Below, in pieces: positions 16,788-25,354 of a stretch of DNA of 64,000 bases. Every line of letters starts with the position of its first letter. The first letter of the stretch is position 1. A program made the position numbers and the translations under genes. This DNA comes from Chitinophagales bacterium (GTDB lineage Bacteria; Bacteroidota; Bacteroidia; Chitinophagales; Chitinophagaceae): NCBI GenBank assembly GCA_020636495.1, contig JACJXQ010000008.1, forward strand, positions 2,728,001-2,792,000, written 5' to 3'. The notes under the pieces are model-generated. The model was not told where the DNA came from, made no database searches, and was given only the letters and a program-made list of their open reading frames with translations.

Positions 16788-16874
16788 CTTGTCTGAATCA
16801 GGATTTACAAGATAAAATAAATTCACAGGATTATTCTTTCGCTCACACAACACATCCTGAAAATCCTATAATCC
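16783..16874. repeat. 92-bp direct repeat, right copy (leader of the GxxExxY gene)
   Basis: Second copy of the repeat at 16142-16233. It covers the start codon and leader of the GxxExxY gene (minus strand) and passes directly into the right-hand tandem array. Confidence 0.88.
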
Positions 16875-17098
16875 TGAAAATCCTGATTCAGACAAACACA
16901 CACAACACATCCTGAAAATCCTATAATCCTGAAAATCCTGATTCAGACGAATACACATAACACAATCCCGAAAATCCTATAATCCTGCTAATCCTGATTC
17001 ATACGAATACACATAACACAATCCCGAAAATCCTATAATCCTGCTAATCCTGATTCAGACGAATACACAACACAATCCCGCTAATCCTGATCCGGACA
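16875..17098. repeat. Tandem repeat array of 56-bp units, right side
   Basis: Three near-identical 56-base units followed by two shortened ones, each with the core aatcctgattcagacgaa and aatcccgaaaatcctataat. Together with the 92-bp repeat and the promoter/leader of the next gene it fills the gap 16788-17221. Nothing else is seen there. Confidence 0.85.
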
Positions 17099-17128
17099 AT
17101 TAATTTTGATAAATTAAAATAATTAACG

Positions 17129-17136
17129 TATTTTTG
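17129..17136 (+). promoter_or_regulatory. -7 promoter box for the terminase-like gene
   Basis: TATTTTTG, perfect TAnnTTTG, 85 bases before ATG 17222. The leader between them contains an imperfect palindrome (ccctctcccttaagggaa) related to the dispersed repeat A cores. Confidence 0.5.
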
Positions 17137-17221
17137 CTATCATAAACGGATAATAAAAACATTATCCCATCATGTCACCAATCCCTCTCCCTTAAGGGAA
17201 CAGAGGGGAAAATCTTTCACC

Positions 17222-18454
17222 ATGAAAATAGAGCACGAACTCTTTGCCCACCATTACATCATTACAGGCGACAAAGAAAAAGCCTACCAACTGGCCTATC
17301 CGCAGGCGCAGGGCGAAGCACTGAAAATAGCCGCCCGCAGGCTCATCAACACACCACATGTCAGGCAGTATATAGAGCGGGAGTTGACCGCCCTGCGCGA
17401 AAAAGTGGTAAAGCAATACCACGACGAGGAACAGCAACGGCTGGAGCAGGAATACGCCACCATGCTGCTGAAACGCAAATGCCTGCGCGATATCATAACC
17501 GGCAAAACCAAACAGAAAAAACACTTCAAGTTCAAAGACCGCATAGAAGAAATAGAAGTGGAGCTGAGCCCCTTTGCCATACTGCGGGGCATAGAGCTGG
17601 ACATGAAGATAGAGCACCAATGGTACGACAGGCAGCGAAAGTATGGTGAGCCACCTGCCGAACAAAAAGCAAACACATCAAAAAGCCATCCTGATGACGA
17701 CCTTGGCCTGCGAACTGAGATATTCTACGGGCCCGACTACATGCCCGGGCTACGTGCCCAACTGGTACGCGATAACCCGCACCTGGCAGAACAGTACAGG
17801 GAAAAAGGCCTCCGCGTGCTGGACTATGTGCCCACCAATGAGCAGCTGGACCAGATGAAAGAAGCTCACGAACGTAAATACAACGAATGGCGCGAGCTGA
17901 AAAAGTTTGCCGAAGAACAACTGGACGACGCCGGTTTTGAAACCGACTTCACCAACGACGATACACCCGAACCTCCCTCCGCCCCCACCATGTTCACCCA
18001 ACAGGAAAACCCACAACCGAACCTGCCGGTCAATGAAAAAACACTCGCCCCGTCTCCCCTTCAGGGGGATAGGGGGAAATCACTCGTACCGGAAGATTCC
18101 CCTCTTCGGAGAGCCTGTCCCGCCATAGCGGGAGGTGTAGGAGTGGGTTTTCTCGCGCAGGATAATACACTCGCCCCGTCTCCCCGGAATAAAATCCCGC
18201 TTCAGCGGGAGGGCGATAGGGGGAAAACCACCTACTACCACAAAGGCACCCCGCAGGCACAGGCCGAGCGTGAATACCTGCTCAGCAAGGGCGTCAGCCC
18301 GGCGGCATTCCCTCAAGATTGTCACCCCCCAAAGCTCACCATCGAAGAGATCATGACCAGGTTGCAGGAAAATTATAACGAAATAAAGGCAGAAGGAGGC
18401 GATGCTTTTTTTGAGCGCCCCACCCCTCCACCGATACAAAACGATACAGAATGA
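17222..18454 (+). CDS. Orphan phage terminase small-subunit-like protein with in-frame repeat insertion
   Basis: Residues about 5-60 (ELFAHHYIITGDKEKAYQLAY, then ALKIAARRLINTPHVRQYIERE) match the helix-turn-helix domain of terminase small subunits, which recognise packaging sites on phage DNA. A long charged coiled-coil-like part follows to about residue 150 (ALREKVVKQYHDEEQQRLEQEY), with more charged helices to about 240. From about residue 275 to 336 the protein is translated repeat DNA: LAPSPLQGDRGK and LAPSPRNKIPLQREGDRGK come from two copies of the same repeat core. The end (ERPTPPPIQ) is proline-rich. No large subunit, portal or other phage gene is near, so this is a stand-alone, probably domesticated gene. 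Its function is unknown. Confidence 0.7.
   Translation: MKIEHELFAHHYIITGDKEKAYQLAYPQAQGEALKIAARRLINTPHVRQYIERELTALREKVVKQYHDEEQQRLEQEYATMLLKRKCLRDIITGKTKQKKHFKFKDRIEEIEVELSPFAILRGIELDMKIEHQWYDRQRKYGEPPAEQKANTSKSHPDDDLGLRTEIFYGPDYMPGLRAQLVRDNPHLAEQYREKGLRVLDYVPTNEQLDQMKEAHERKYNEWRELKKFAEEQLDDAGFETDFTNDDTPEPPSAPTMFTQQENPQPNLPVNEKTLAPSPLQGDRGKSLVPEDSPLRRACPAIAGGVGVGFLAQDNTLAPSPRNKIPLQREGDRGKTTYYHKGTPQAQAEREYLLSKGVSPAAFPQDCHPPKLTIEEIMTRLQENYNEIKAEGGDAFFERPTPPPIQNDTE
18041..18226. repeat. Palindromic repeat pair inserted in a coding region
   Basis: An exact 19-base direct repeat occurs at 18041-18059 and 18167-18185, 126 bases (42 codons) apart, each followed by a gatagggggaaa core (18068-18079, 18215-18226). 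Two hairpins with identical stems tcccgc/gcggga lie at 18118-18133 and 18195-18210. The G-rich core matches the dispersed repeat at 6737-6747. The reading frame stays open through all of it. Confidence 0.82.
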
Positions 18455-18510
18455 CACCATTTGTTATGCATCACCCGTCATTCTTATTAGGCAGTTGACC
18501 GTTAACTTAT

Positions 18511-18518
18511 TATTTTTG
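18511..18518 (+). promoter_or_regulatory. -7 promoter box for lysS
   Basis: TATTTTTG, a perfect TAnnTTTG match, 41 bases before the lysS ATG. A TTG lies 16 bases upstream of it, closer than usual for a -33 element. Confidence 0.55.
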
Positions 18519-18559
18519 CAAACATTTTAATAAAACCACAAGTATTTCAATCGTAATAC

Positions 18560-20080
18560 ATGCACGCAACACTCAGCGAACAGGAAGTAGTAAGAAGGGA
18601 GAAACTAAAGGAATTACAGGCTTTGGGCATAGACCCCTACCCTGCACCCGAATACCCCGTAACACACACTGCAAAGCAGATAAAAGAGGGTTATAACGGA
18701 GAGAACGGCGAGGACTATAAAGAAGTATGCCTGGCAGGCAGGGTAATGAGCGTGCGCGATATGGGCAAGGCCAATTTTGCCGTGATACAGGACAGCACCG
18801 GCCGCATACAGGCTTATGTACGCAGGGACGACATCTGCCCCGGCGAAGACAAGACCATGTACAACACCGTTTGGAAAAAACTGCTGGACATTGGCGATAT
18901 CATAGGTATAAAAGGGTATGTATTTACCACCAAAACGGGTGAAACATCGGTGCATGTCAGCGAGTTCACCATGCTCACCAAATCGCTGCACCCGCTGCCG
19001 ATTGTTAAGGAAAAAGACGGTGAACTGTACGATGAGGTTACGGACCTGGAATTCAAATACCGCCAGCGTTATGCCGACCTGATAGTGAACCCCGGTGTTC
19101 GCGATACTTTCGTTAAGATAACGAAGATGAAGAATGCCATCCGTAATTTCCTCAACGAGCGTGGTGCGCTGGAGGTAGATACCCCTGTGCTGCAAAGCAT
19201 CCCCGGCGGTGCGGCGGCAAGGCCCTTCGTTACCCACCACAATGCGCTGGATATGCCTCTATATCTGCGTATCGCCAACGAACTGTACCTGAAAAGGCTC
19301 ATCGTAGGCGGTTTCGACTGGGTATATGAATACAGCCGCAACTTCCGCAACGAGGGTATGGACCGTACCCACAACCCTGAGTTCACGGTACTGGAGTTCT
19401 ATGTGGCATATAAGGATTACCTGTGGATGATGGAAACTACCGAGCAGTTGCTGGAGTCTACAGCCATTGCTACCAACGGCAATACAAAAACAACTATAGA
19501 TGGTACTGAGATAGACTTCAAAGCACCATACAAGCGCATCAGCATATACGATGCCATAAAAGAACATACCGGCATCGACGTTAGCGGCATGAACGAGGAC
19601 GAACTGCGCGCTACCTGCAAGCAACTGCATATTGAAGTAGATGCTACCATGGGGCGCGGCAAACTGATAGACGAACTGTTCAGCGAAAAATGCGAACACC
19701 ACTACATACAGCCTACCTTCATCATCGACTACCCGGTAGAAATGAGCCCGCTGACTAAAAAGCACCGCAGCAAGCCGGGCCTGGTAGAGCGTTTCGAGCT
19801 CATGATCAACGGTAAAGAAATAGCCAATGCCTACTCCGAGCTTAACGACCCGATAGACCAGCGCGAGCGTTTCGAAGACCAGGTAAAACTGATGGAGCGC
19901 GGCGACGACGAAGCTATGTTTATCGACTATGATTTCCTGCGTGCGCTGGAATACGGTATGCCGCCAACATCCGGCATCGGTTTCGGTATAGACAGGCTGG
20001 CCATGCTGCTGACAGGCAATACATCGATACAGGATGTACTGCTGTTCCCGCAGATGAGGCCTGAGAAAACAGAAGATTAA
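18560..20080 (+). CDS. lysS: Lysyl-tRNA synthetase, class II
   Basis: A 506-residue class II aminoacyl-tRNA synthetase that charges tRNA-Lys with lysine. The N-terminal OB-fold anticodon-binding domain (about residues 55-165) contains VCLAGRVMSVRDMGKANFAV. The catalytic domain carries motif 1 around VRDTFVKITKMKNAIRNFLNERGALEVDTP, motif 2 in YEYSRNFRNEGMDRTHNPEFT with the ATP-binding arginines, and motif 3 in PTSGIGFGIDRLAMLLTG near the C-terminus. Length is normal for a bacterial LysS and all motifs are intact. It is a single-gene unit with its own promoter box and a strong terminator. Confidence 0.97.
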   Translation: MHATLSEQEVVRREKLKELQALGIDPYPAPEYPVTHTAKQIKEGYNGENGEDYKEVCLAGRVMSVRDMGKANFAVIQDSTGRIQAYVRRDDICPGEDKTMYNTVWKKLLDIGDIIGIKGYVFTTKTGETSVHVSEFTMLTKSLHPLPIVKEKDGELYDEVTDLEFKYRQRYADLIVNPGVRDTFVKITKMKNAIRNFLNERGALEVDTPVLQSIPGGAAARPFVTHHNALDMPLYLRIANELYLKRLIVGGFDWVYEYSRNFRNEGMDRTHNPEFTVLEFYVAYKDYLWMMETTEQLLESTAIATNGNTKTTIDGTEIDFKAPYKRISIYDAIKEHTGIDVSGMNEDELRATCKQLHIEVDATMGRGKLIDELFSEKCEHHYIQPTFIIDYPVEMSPLTKKHRSKPGLVERFELMINGKEIANAYSELNDPIDQRERFEDQVKLMERGDDEAMFIDYDFLRALEYGMPPTSGIGFGIDRLAMLLTGNTSIQDVLLFPQMRPEKTED

Positions 20081-20092
20081 TAACAATATATA

Positions 20093-20128
20093 ACAACAGC
20101 GGGGTTACCTCCCGCTGTTGTACCTTTA
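20093..20128 (+). terminator. Terminator after lysS
   Basis: A perfect 11-base stem (20093-20103 with 20111-20121) and seven-base loop. The downstream T-run is weak (accttt), and the DUF1684 gene starts 12 bases after the stem, so some read-through is possible. Confidence 0.7.
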
Positions 20129-20133
20129 ATACC

Positions 20134-20745
20134 ATGAAACACTATTCCTCCATACTGCTGATGGCCATTTGCGCATCAGCCTGCGCACAGCCGGCATCAT
20201 ACAAAGACAGTATCAACCAATACAGGCAGCACTATAAAGAAGAGTTCCTTACAGAGGAACGCAGCCCCCTTACCGCGGCCGACACGGGCTTTCTCAGGTT
20301 CTTTCCCATAGATGAGCAATATAGGGTTACCGCAAGGCTCACACTCACCCCGGATGCCAAAGCTTTTGACATGCCCACCGCCAGCGGCCAAACCAAACGA
20401 TACCAACAGTATGGGCTGCTTACCTTCAACATCAACGATACACTGGTAAGCCTGCAGGTGCTCCGCAGTCTCAAACTGCTGAAAGACCCTAAGTATAAAG
20501 ACCACCTCTTTGTCCCCTTTACAGATGCTACTACATATAATGAGACCTATGGTGGCGGCCGCTACCTCGACCTTTCATTACAGGATGTGCATGACGGCAC
20601 TATCGAGCTCGATTTCAATAAATGCTACAACCCATGGTGTGCTTTTGCATCAGGTTATTCCTGCCCCATCCCGCCCAAAGAGAACCGCTTGAGCGTGGCC
20701 ATCCCTGCCGGCGAAATGAATTTCGGGAAAGTGGTGGAGCATTAA
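20134..20745 (+). CDS. DUF1684-family exported protein
   Basis: A 203-residue protein with an N-terminal signal sequence (HYSSILLMAICASACAQ); cleavage after the alanine or lipid attachment at the following cysteine are both possible, though the lipobox is weak. The rest matches DUF1684: YRQHYKEEFLTEERSPL near the N-terminus, FFPIDEQYRVTARLTL, then DATTYNETYGGGRYLDL and IELDFNKCYNPWCAFASGYSCPIPPKENRLSVAIPAGE, the most conserved part. The two cysteines near the end (YNPWCAFASGYSCP) could be paired or metal-binding. The family has no established function. It directly follows lysS and ends at a bidirectional terminator. Confidence 0.85.
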   Translation: MKHYSSILLMAICASACAQPASYKDSINQYRQHYKEEFLTEERSPLTAADTGFLRFFPIDEQYRVTARLTLTPDAKAFDMPTASGQTKRYQQYGLLTFNINDTLVSLQVLRSLKLLKDPKYKDHLFVPFTDATTYNETYGGGRYLDLSLQDVHDGTIELDFNKCYNPWCAFASGYSCPIPPKENRLSVAIPAGEMNFGKVVEH

Positions 20746-20759
20746 GTATAAAAAACAAT

Positions 20760-20786
20760 AAAGCCGGGACGAGCCCGGCTTTATCA
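20760..20786. terminator. Bidirectional terminator between converging genes
   Basis: Arms aaagccggg and cccggcttt (20760-20768, 20774-20782) with a five-base loop. A-rich on the left and T-rich on the right, so it can serve both the DUF1684 gene and the converging M43 protease gene. Confidence 0.78.
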
Positions 20787-20809
20787 TCAATATTTGGATC
20801 AGGTATCTA

Positions 20810-23800
20810 TTAGAATGATACCAGTTTCTCAGTATAGTTCATATTACCTGCAGACAGGTGTACCATATAAACACCTTTCACTTTTATAGCAGAAGCAGGT
20901 ATCTCAATTGTGTTGATGTCACCGTTCAGTTGGTGCTGTGTAGTATACACTACTTTACCTGTTACATCTGTAACCAGTACCTGTGCCATCTCCCTTGACG
21001 AAGACCTGATAACCAGCTGAGAGCTACCATTGGTTGGGTTCGGAGCCAGTGCTATGTTCCTGGTATCATTCAGCAGGGTATTAACACCCAGTTTGTACGG
21101 GCTGATGTTGATACGGTCAATATAGAAGTTGTTACCGGTTCCGGGCAGTGTTAAAGATGCACTGTTGTTGATATCATCAACACCAGGGTGGTAGCGGAAA
21201 CGGAAGAACACTTTGTCTTTCCTTGCGCTCATTGGTATGTCGTAGCTCTTAAGATCCCAGTCGCCGAAATAAAGCGGAGCATATTCTATAGCTACATAAC
21301 CTTTGTTAGCAATATCGCCTTTGGTCAAAGTAGCCAGTTTCTGCCAGTTCTGACCGCAATCCAGTGAGTAGCTGATCTCAAGTGTATCTTTCATCAACCT
21401 ACTGTCAGATACCCTGAAAGCACCGGAAGAAAGGAAGTTCAGCCTGCACTCAGTAGAAGTCATACCGCTAAGGTCAAATGCTGGCGTAAAGAAGTCGTCA
21501 AAATCACCTTTTGGCGTTCCTACATAATAAGCCGGGAAAGCCCTTTTATCATATCCTGAGTAAGTGATACATGTGTTATCGTAGTAACCTGCATTTTTAT
21601 CCAGGTGCCACTTATTCTCATTATTATAATAGTTGAATATAGGCCATTTCTCTACAGAGTTATTTGCATCATTCTGGTCAAACTCCATGAAATAACCATC
21701 GAGAGGGTTGATCTTATTTACTTCATCGGCAGCATAAACCAATGATTTGAACTCTATAGTAGAATCACCTGTATTATTACCTGTTGCTTTCAGGGTAACG
21801 TCAACCCATCCCGGATCACCAAATGAGTTATTAACCTCTGTAGTCAATCCCAGGTTTGTTTGGTTTATTGTAGGGTTGGTAGCGTTATTGCTGAATGTCC
21901 ATTCAACCGATGAGATAGTGTCTCTCCAGCTCCTTTGTTTGAAGGCAAACTTACTGCTTGCACAAAGGAAGTATGAACGATCCTGACCTAAGCTGCTTGC
22001 TCTTTCAACAGATACATCGGGAATTGGTTTAAGGTCATTCTTTACACCATAAGTACCACCAATTTTGTCAAGGATACCTGTTCTTACGTGCGTAGTATCG
22101 CTTACAAGTTTATTCCTGTTACCAACGTTGCTGGCCAATGTGGCGCGCATACGTTGAACCTGTTGTTTGGTAAACATCTTAGGACAATCTGCGTAATCCA
22201 TGATATTTTGAGTATTAACAGTATCAGGATAGTCAATACAGTTTTTGATGTAGCCATACCTGATAGTCAGCTCGTATAATAAGTTATACCTGCCATCGCT
22301 TGTATCGTTTCTAACATCAATGATACAAGGAATATTTTTCACATAAGGAGCTCCACCTACAGCGTCATTTTTCAGACCTGGATTTTTAGTAACTGTCAGC
22401 CTGTATGTAGTATCAGGTATTACTTTATAACCTAAGGTTACAACCTGCTCGCCGCTATCTGTAGTTGTCAAAGCATCGTACCTGACAGACCAATTGTACA
22501 AATAATTATAACGGCCTTTGTAAGATGTTGCATTTGTACCCTGATCCTGGTTGGTTGTGTCAACAAATTCTGTAAAGCTGATAGCACCATCGATTGTCCT
22601 GAATTTTTTCAACTGGTTTGCGCTGTTGCTGTTGATACTATCCAGAGTTGATTTTACAAGGGTATCCGATTTCAGTCCCGGGTTTTTTACTACCTGCAAC
22701 ACATAACCTGCAGCATTAGGAACAAATGCGCTGAATGGTATCACCTGTGCACCTGTATTTGTCGTTGTCTTTCCTTTAAACATCTTCAACGTATCTCCGT
22801 TCTGTTTCGTCAGCAATACAACTATGCTGTCGCCAATAGTATTCGGATAAACATTGAAAGAGTCAATCCATAAATGTTTTGAAGCAGTAAATGTAATAGA
22901 TGATCTGTCCTTTGCAGTGTAATTTGTAACTATATTAGCACTTCCGAGCATATCAATACCAACGGTACCTGTCTTGGTCTTATACACGTCCGTTACATTG
23001 AACACACCAGAGCTATTTTGCTTGTAGTGTGTTATCTCAAATTCCTGTCCGATGCTTGCTGGGTATATCTTAACTGATTGTATAGACAGGTTGGTACGTG
23101 GCAGGTAGTCTATACCTTTGTTTCCATTATCTACAACCGGGGTAGCCAAAGGATCTATCTTTATTTTAGACAAGCTGGTTACATTGTTAGTACATGAAGT
23201 GTCATACAAACTTGCATTATTACAAGAACCTGACGCAGTTGCACCATATGGGTCTCCATTGCTGAAGTGACCAGTAGTTGGAGGAGTATCGTCTACCTCA
23301 TCATCACCTGTACAATTTGTAGCCACGGCAATATTACCCCACGTGTGATACAGTCCAAGTATGTGTCCAATTTCGTGCGGAATAGTTTTGTTCTTAAGCA
23401 TACTGCCGGCGCTTGTTATAATACCATCAGGGTAAGGAAAAGCAGCAGCACTTGACGGGAATACTGCGTAAGCCGCAACTACGCCATTAGAGATTCCCCT
23501 GCCTATCTTGGCAATTGTCCAGATATTAAGGTAAGATGATGGATCCCACTGGTCAAATTTAGCCTGGTCGTCGCCGCCATTTGTCAGGTAAGACCTGCGG
23601 TGAGTGATACCAGTAGTAGGCCTGCCTTGCGGATCTTTTGTAGCCAGGTGAAACATAACTTTTGGATTGCCAATATAACTCTTGAAAGGAGCTATCACAT
23701 CAGCAGTATCCGAATTATGTTTCAGGTATATCTCATTGATCTGATCAATAAGTTTAAAGACATCGTTATCTGACACATAGTCTACACTACCGTAATCGTG

Positions 23801-24058
23801 TATCACGTGTACAACTACCGGGATATGCAACAGATCATCCGGGCCAAATTCTGTTCCTTTAGCACGAGCCCTGTCAAGGTTCATAGAATTCATGCCCTCA
23901 GCAATGAACTGGTTCAGTTGTTTTTCATACTGCTCTATCTGAGGATATGCTTTCTTGTAAGTATCGTTGGCCTCAACCGTGGTACACGGCAATTGTGCTT
24001 TGGCGACACCCAAATACATCAGCACAACAGGTAGTAATGAAAATACTTTTCTTATCAT
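20810..24058 (-). CDS. Secreted M43 (pappalysin-type) metalloprotease with large insertion and type IX sorting tail
   Basis: This 1082-residue protein begins with a signal peptide (VFSLLPVVLMYLGVAKAQ). The zinc site HEIGHILGLYH (His228, Glu229, His232, His238) is that of M43 proteases, and the Met-turn block NIMDYADC with FTKQQVQRM contains Met620. These two blocks are normally well under a hundred residues apart; here about 380 residues separate them. The insertion, roughly from residue 290 to 600, contains paired modules (SVKIYPASIGQEFEI and SFNVYPNTIGDSIVV; VVKNPGLKSD and VTKNPGLKND). A jelly-roll-like domain follows, and the last ~80 residues (LAPNPTNGSSQL to YTEKLVSF) are a type A sorting domain for type IX secretion. 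The protein is probably a surface or released peptidase. Confidence 0.88.
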   Translation of the reverse strand: MIRKVFSLLPVVLMYLGVAKAQLPCTTVEANDTYKKAYPQIEQYEKQLNQFIAEGMNSMNLDRARAKGTEFGPDDLLHIPVVVHVIHDYGSVDYVSDNDVFKLIDQINEIYLKHNSDTADVIAPFKSYIGNPKVMFHLATKDPQGRPTTGITHRRSYLTNGGDDQAKFDQWDPSSYLNIWTIAKIGRGISNGVVAAYAVFPSSAAAFPYPDGIITSAGSMLKNKTIPHEIGHILGLYHTWGNIAVATNCTGDDEVDDTPPTTGHFSNGDPYGATASGSCNNASLYDTSCTNNVTSLSKIKIDPLATPVVDNGNKGIDYLPRTNLSIQSVKIYPASIGQEFEITHYKQNSSGVFNVTDVYKTKTGTVGIDMLGSANIVTNYTAKDRSSITFTASKHLWIDSFNVYPNTIGDSIVVLLTKQNGDTLKMFKGKTTTNTGAQVIPFSAFVPNAAGYVLQVVKNPGLKSDTLVKSTLDSINSNSANQLKKFRTIDGAISFTEFVDTTNQDQGTNATSYKGRYNYLYNWSVRYDALTTTDSGEQVVTLGYKVIPDTTYRLTVTKNPGLKNDAVGGAPYVKNIPCIIDVRNDTSDGRYNLLYELTIRYGYIKNCIDYPDTVNTQNIMDYADCPKMFTKQQVQRMRATLASNVGNRNKLVSDTTHVRTGILDKIGGTYGVKNDLKPIPDVSVERASSLGQDRSYFLCASSKFAFKQRSWRDTISSVEWTFSNNATNPTINQTNLGLTTEVNNSFGDPGWVDVTLKATGNNTGDSTIEFKSLVYAADEVNKINPLDGYFMEFDQNDANNSVEKWPIFNYYNNENKWHLDKNAGYYDNTCITYSGYDKRAFPAYYVGTPKGDFDDFFTPAFDLSGMTSTECRLNFLSSGAFRVSDSRLMKDTLEISYSLDCGQNWQKLATLTKGDIANKGYVAIEYAPLYFGDWDLKSYDIPMSARKDKVFFRFRYHPGVDDINNSASLTLPGTGNNFYIDRINISPYKLGVNTLLNDTRNIALAPNPTNGSSQLVIRSSSREMAQVLVTDVTGKVVYTTQHQLNGDINTIEIPASAIKVKGVYMVHLSAGNMNYTEKLVSF

Positions 24059-24097
24059 GTTAAAAATTATTGTGTACTATGTTTAAAACAATGGTCT

Positions 24098-24105
24098 CAA
24101 AGATA
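24098..24105 (-). promoter_or_regulatory. -7 promoter box for the M43 protease gene
   Basis: On the minus strand TATCTTTG, a perfect TAnnTTTG match, 39 bases before the ATG at 24058. Confidence 0.55.
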
Positions 24106-24403
24106 GATATTCCTGTTAAAAAATTGCAAAGTTTTTTGTCATGAGAATCTCGTTTTTATGTCATAAAACATGCTGTTTTCAAACCTTTTAATGCTACAAT
24201 GCAGCAAAAACAAGTGTTATATCCATAAAGCTGTATTGTCACATGTCCGTAGAAACACATTTGAATTATTCATTACATAAAAAATGTTAGCCGAAAAGTA
24301 CGTTCTACCGGTTACCAATCCGGGTAAAACTGATACTTCATGTGGAAAATAAATCAGCTAATTTAAATGTAGATTTTTACACTATACCTTTATCTGCTTA
24401 TAA
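24106..24403. other. Intergenic region without an identified feature
   Basis: About 300 AT-rich bases between the protease promoter and the end of darA. I see no reading frame with coding character, no tRNA-like fold and no strong terminator hairpin for darA. Confidence 0.5.
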
Positions 24404-25330
24404 CTATAGCATATCTTCCTGGTAGGCCAGATTTTTAAAATATTCTACATCTCTCAAGAGGCTCTTTTTTTGCAGATGCATCTGTATCATGGCGGTAAAT
24501 GAAGATATAGGAGATAGTATAAATATGATCACTGTGAGCAGATATTGAAATATTTTCACCCTGCTCTTCCTGTTAGGGTCAAGCGGCCCACCTTTCTCTC
24601 GGATGTACTTTGCAAATTTCCTGAAATTCTTGATTCCTCTTTTTTCCAATATAACCAGACCAGGGTCCAGATGTATCGCGCCTTGCATTAATAATTCCTT
24701 TTGTAATACTTCTAACCTATTATTTTCCAGATGTTTATATATCTGCATACCAAAACGCTGTGCATTTTTGATATCCGGTGTCTGAACACCTGCCTCAGGC
24801 AAAATGCTGGAAGCTGCTTTTTGTCCGGTAAAAGCCCAGCGCGCTATGGTTAGTACTGAAATAAGGTTTGAATTAGTATCTGTTAAGACGATATTTCCAA
24901 CCAGCTTAGCCCCGACTTCTTTTAACATCACTTTTACCTGCTCCTGACCATTTAGCCACATGTTACGACTACCTATAACTGTAATGACAGGTTTGTCTTT
25001 CAGTATAGCAGCATATTGGCTTTTCAAAAATGAAGTAGTGGGCTGAGAAGGGCTAAGAAACCAAGGCTGCCATCCAAACAATACCAAATCGTGGTGATTG
25101 TTCATTACCTCATGAGGCAGAGGTTTTATCGCTGATGGTATCAATTCTACACACTCCGGCATTGCATCGAAAAATGTAGCCGAAGTCCAGGGAAAGGGGA
25201 ATGGATTTTCCATTTCAACCTGCACAACATCGATCTCCACTTTGTGCTGAATGTCATAAAGTATATTATCCAGGATATCCCTCAACTGGCCCGATTGGGA
25301 ATAATATAATACCAATATCCTTTTCTTCAT
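24404..25330 (-). CDS. darA: DarA-like protein of dialkylresorcinol/flexirubin biosynthesis
   Basis: A 308-residue protein with a flavodoxin-like N-terminus (KKRILVLYYSQSGQLRDIL, a phosphate-loop-like region) and a second core block LVLFGWQPWFLSPSQPTTSFLKSQY, then VITVIGSRNMWLNGQE. The C-terminal third carries a basic region and one or two membrane-associated helices (IFQYLLTVIIFILSPISSFTAMI). This matches proteins named DarA in flavobacterial and Chitinophaga dialkylresorcinol and flexirubin gene sets, where it acts with the ketosynthase DarB in forming the dialkylresorcinol ring; its exact reaction is not settled in my memory. It follows darB by 24 bases on the same strand, so the two form an operon. 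Confidence 0.75.
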   Translation of the reverse strand: MKKRILVLYYSQSGQLRDILDNILYDIQHKVEIDVVQVEMENPFPFPWTSATFFDAMPECVELIPSAIKPLPHEVMNNHHDLVLFGWQPWFLSPSQPTTSFLKSQYAAILKDKPVITVIGSRNMWLNGQEQVKVMLKEVGAKLVGNIVLTDTNSNLISVLTIARWAFTGQKAASSILPEAGVQTPDIKNAQRFGMQIYKHLENNRLEVLQKELLMQGAIHLDPGLVILEKRGIKNFRKFAKYIREKGGPLDPNRKSRVKIFQYLLTVIIFILSPISSFTAMIQMHLQKKSLLRDVEYFKNLAYQEDML

Positions 25331-25354
25331 CAGGCAAATGAGTGGGTTAGATCA

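Noticed and set aside
16142..17098. CRISPR array
   Set aside because: The 56-bp units follow each other without unique spacers, vary in length and have no cas genes nearby. They are tandem repeats linked to the GxxExxY gene.
17222..18454. Prophage remnant
   Set aside because: Only the terminase-small-subunit-like domain is phage-related. No large subunit, portal, capsid, integrase or attachment-site pair is visible on either side.
20810..24058. Frameshift or assembly error splitting the M43 protease
   Set aside because: The reading frame is continuous over 1082 codons and both flanks of the insertion keep conserved residues. The insertion has its own internal repeats, so it reads as a real domain.
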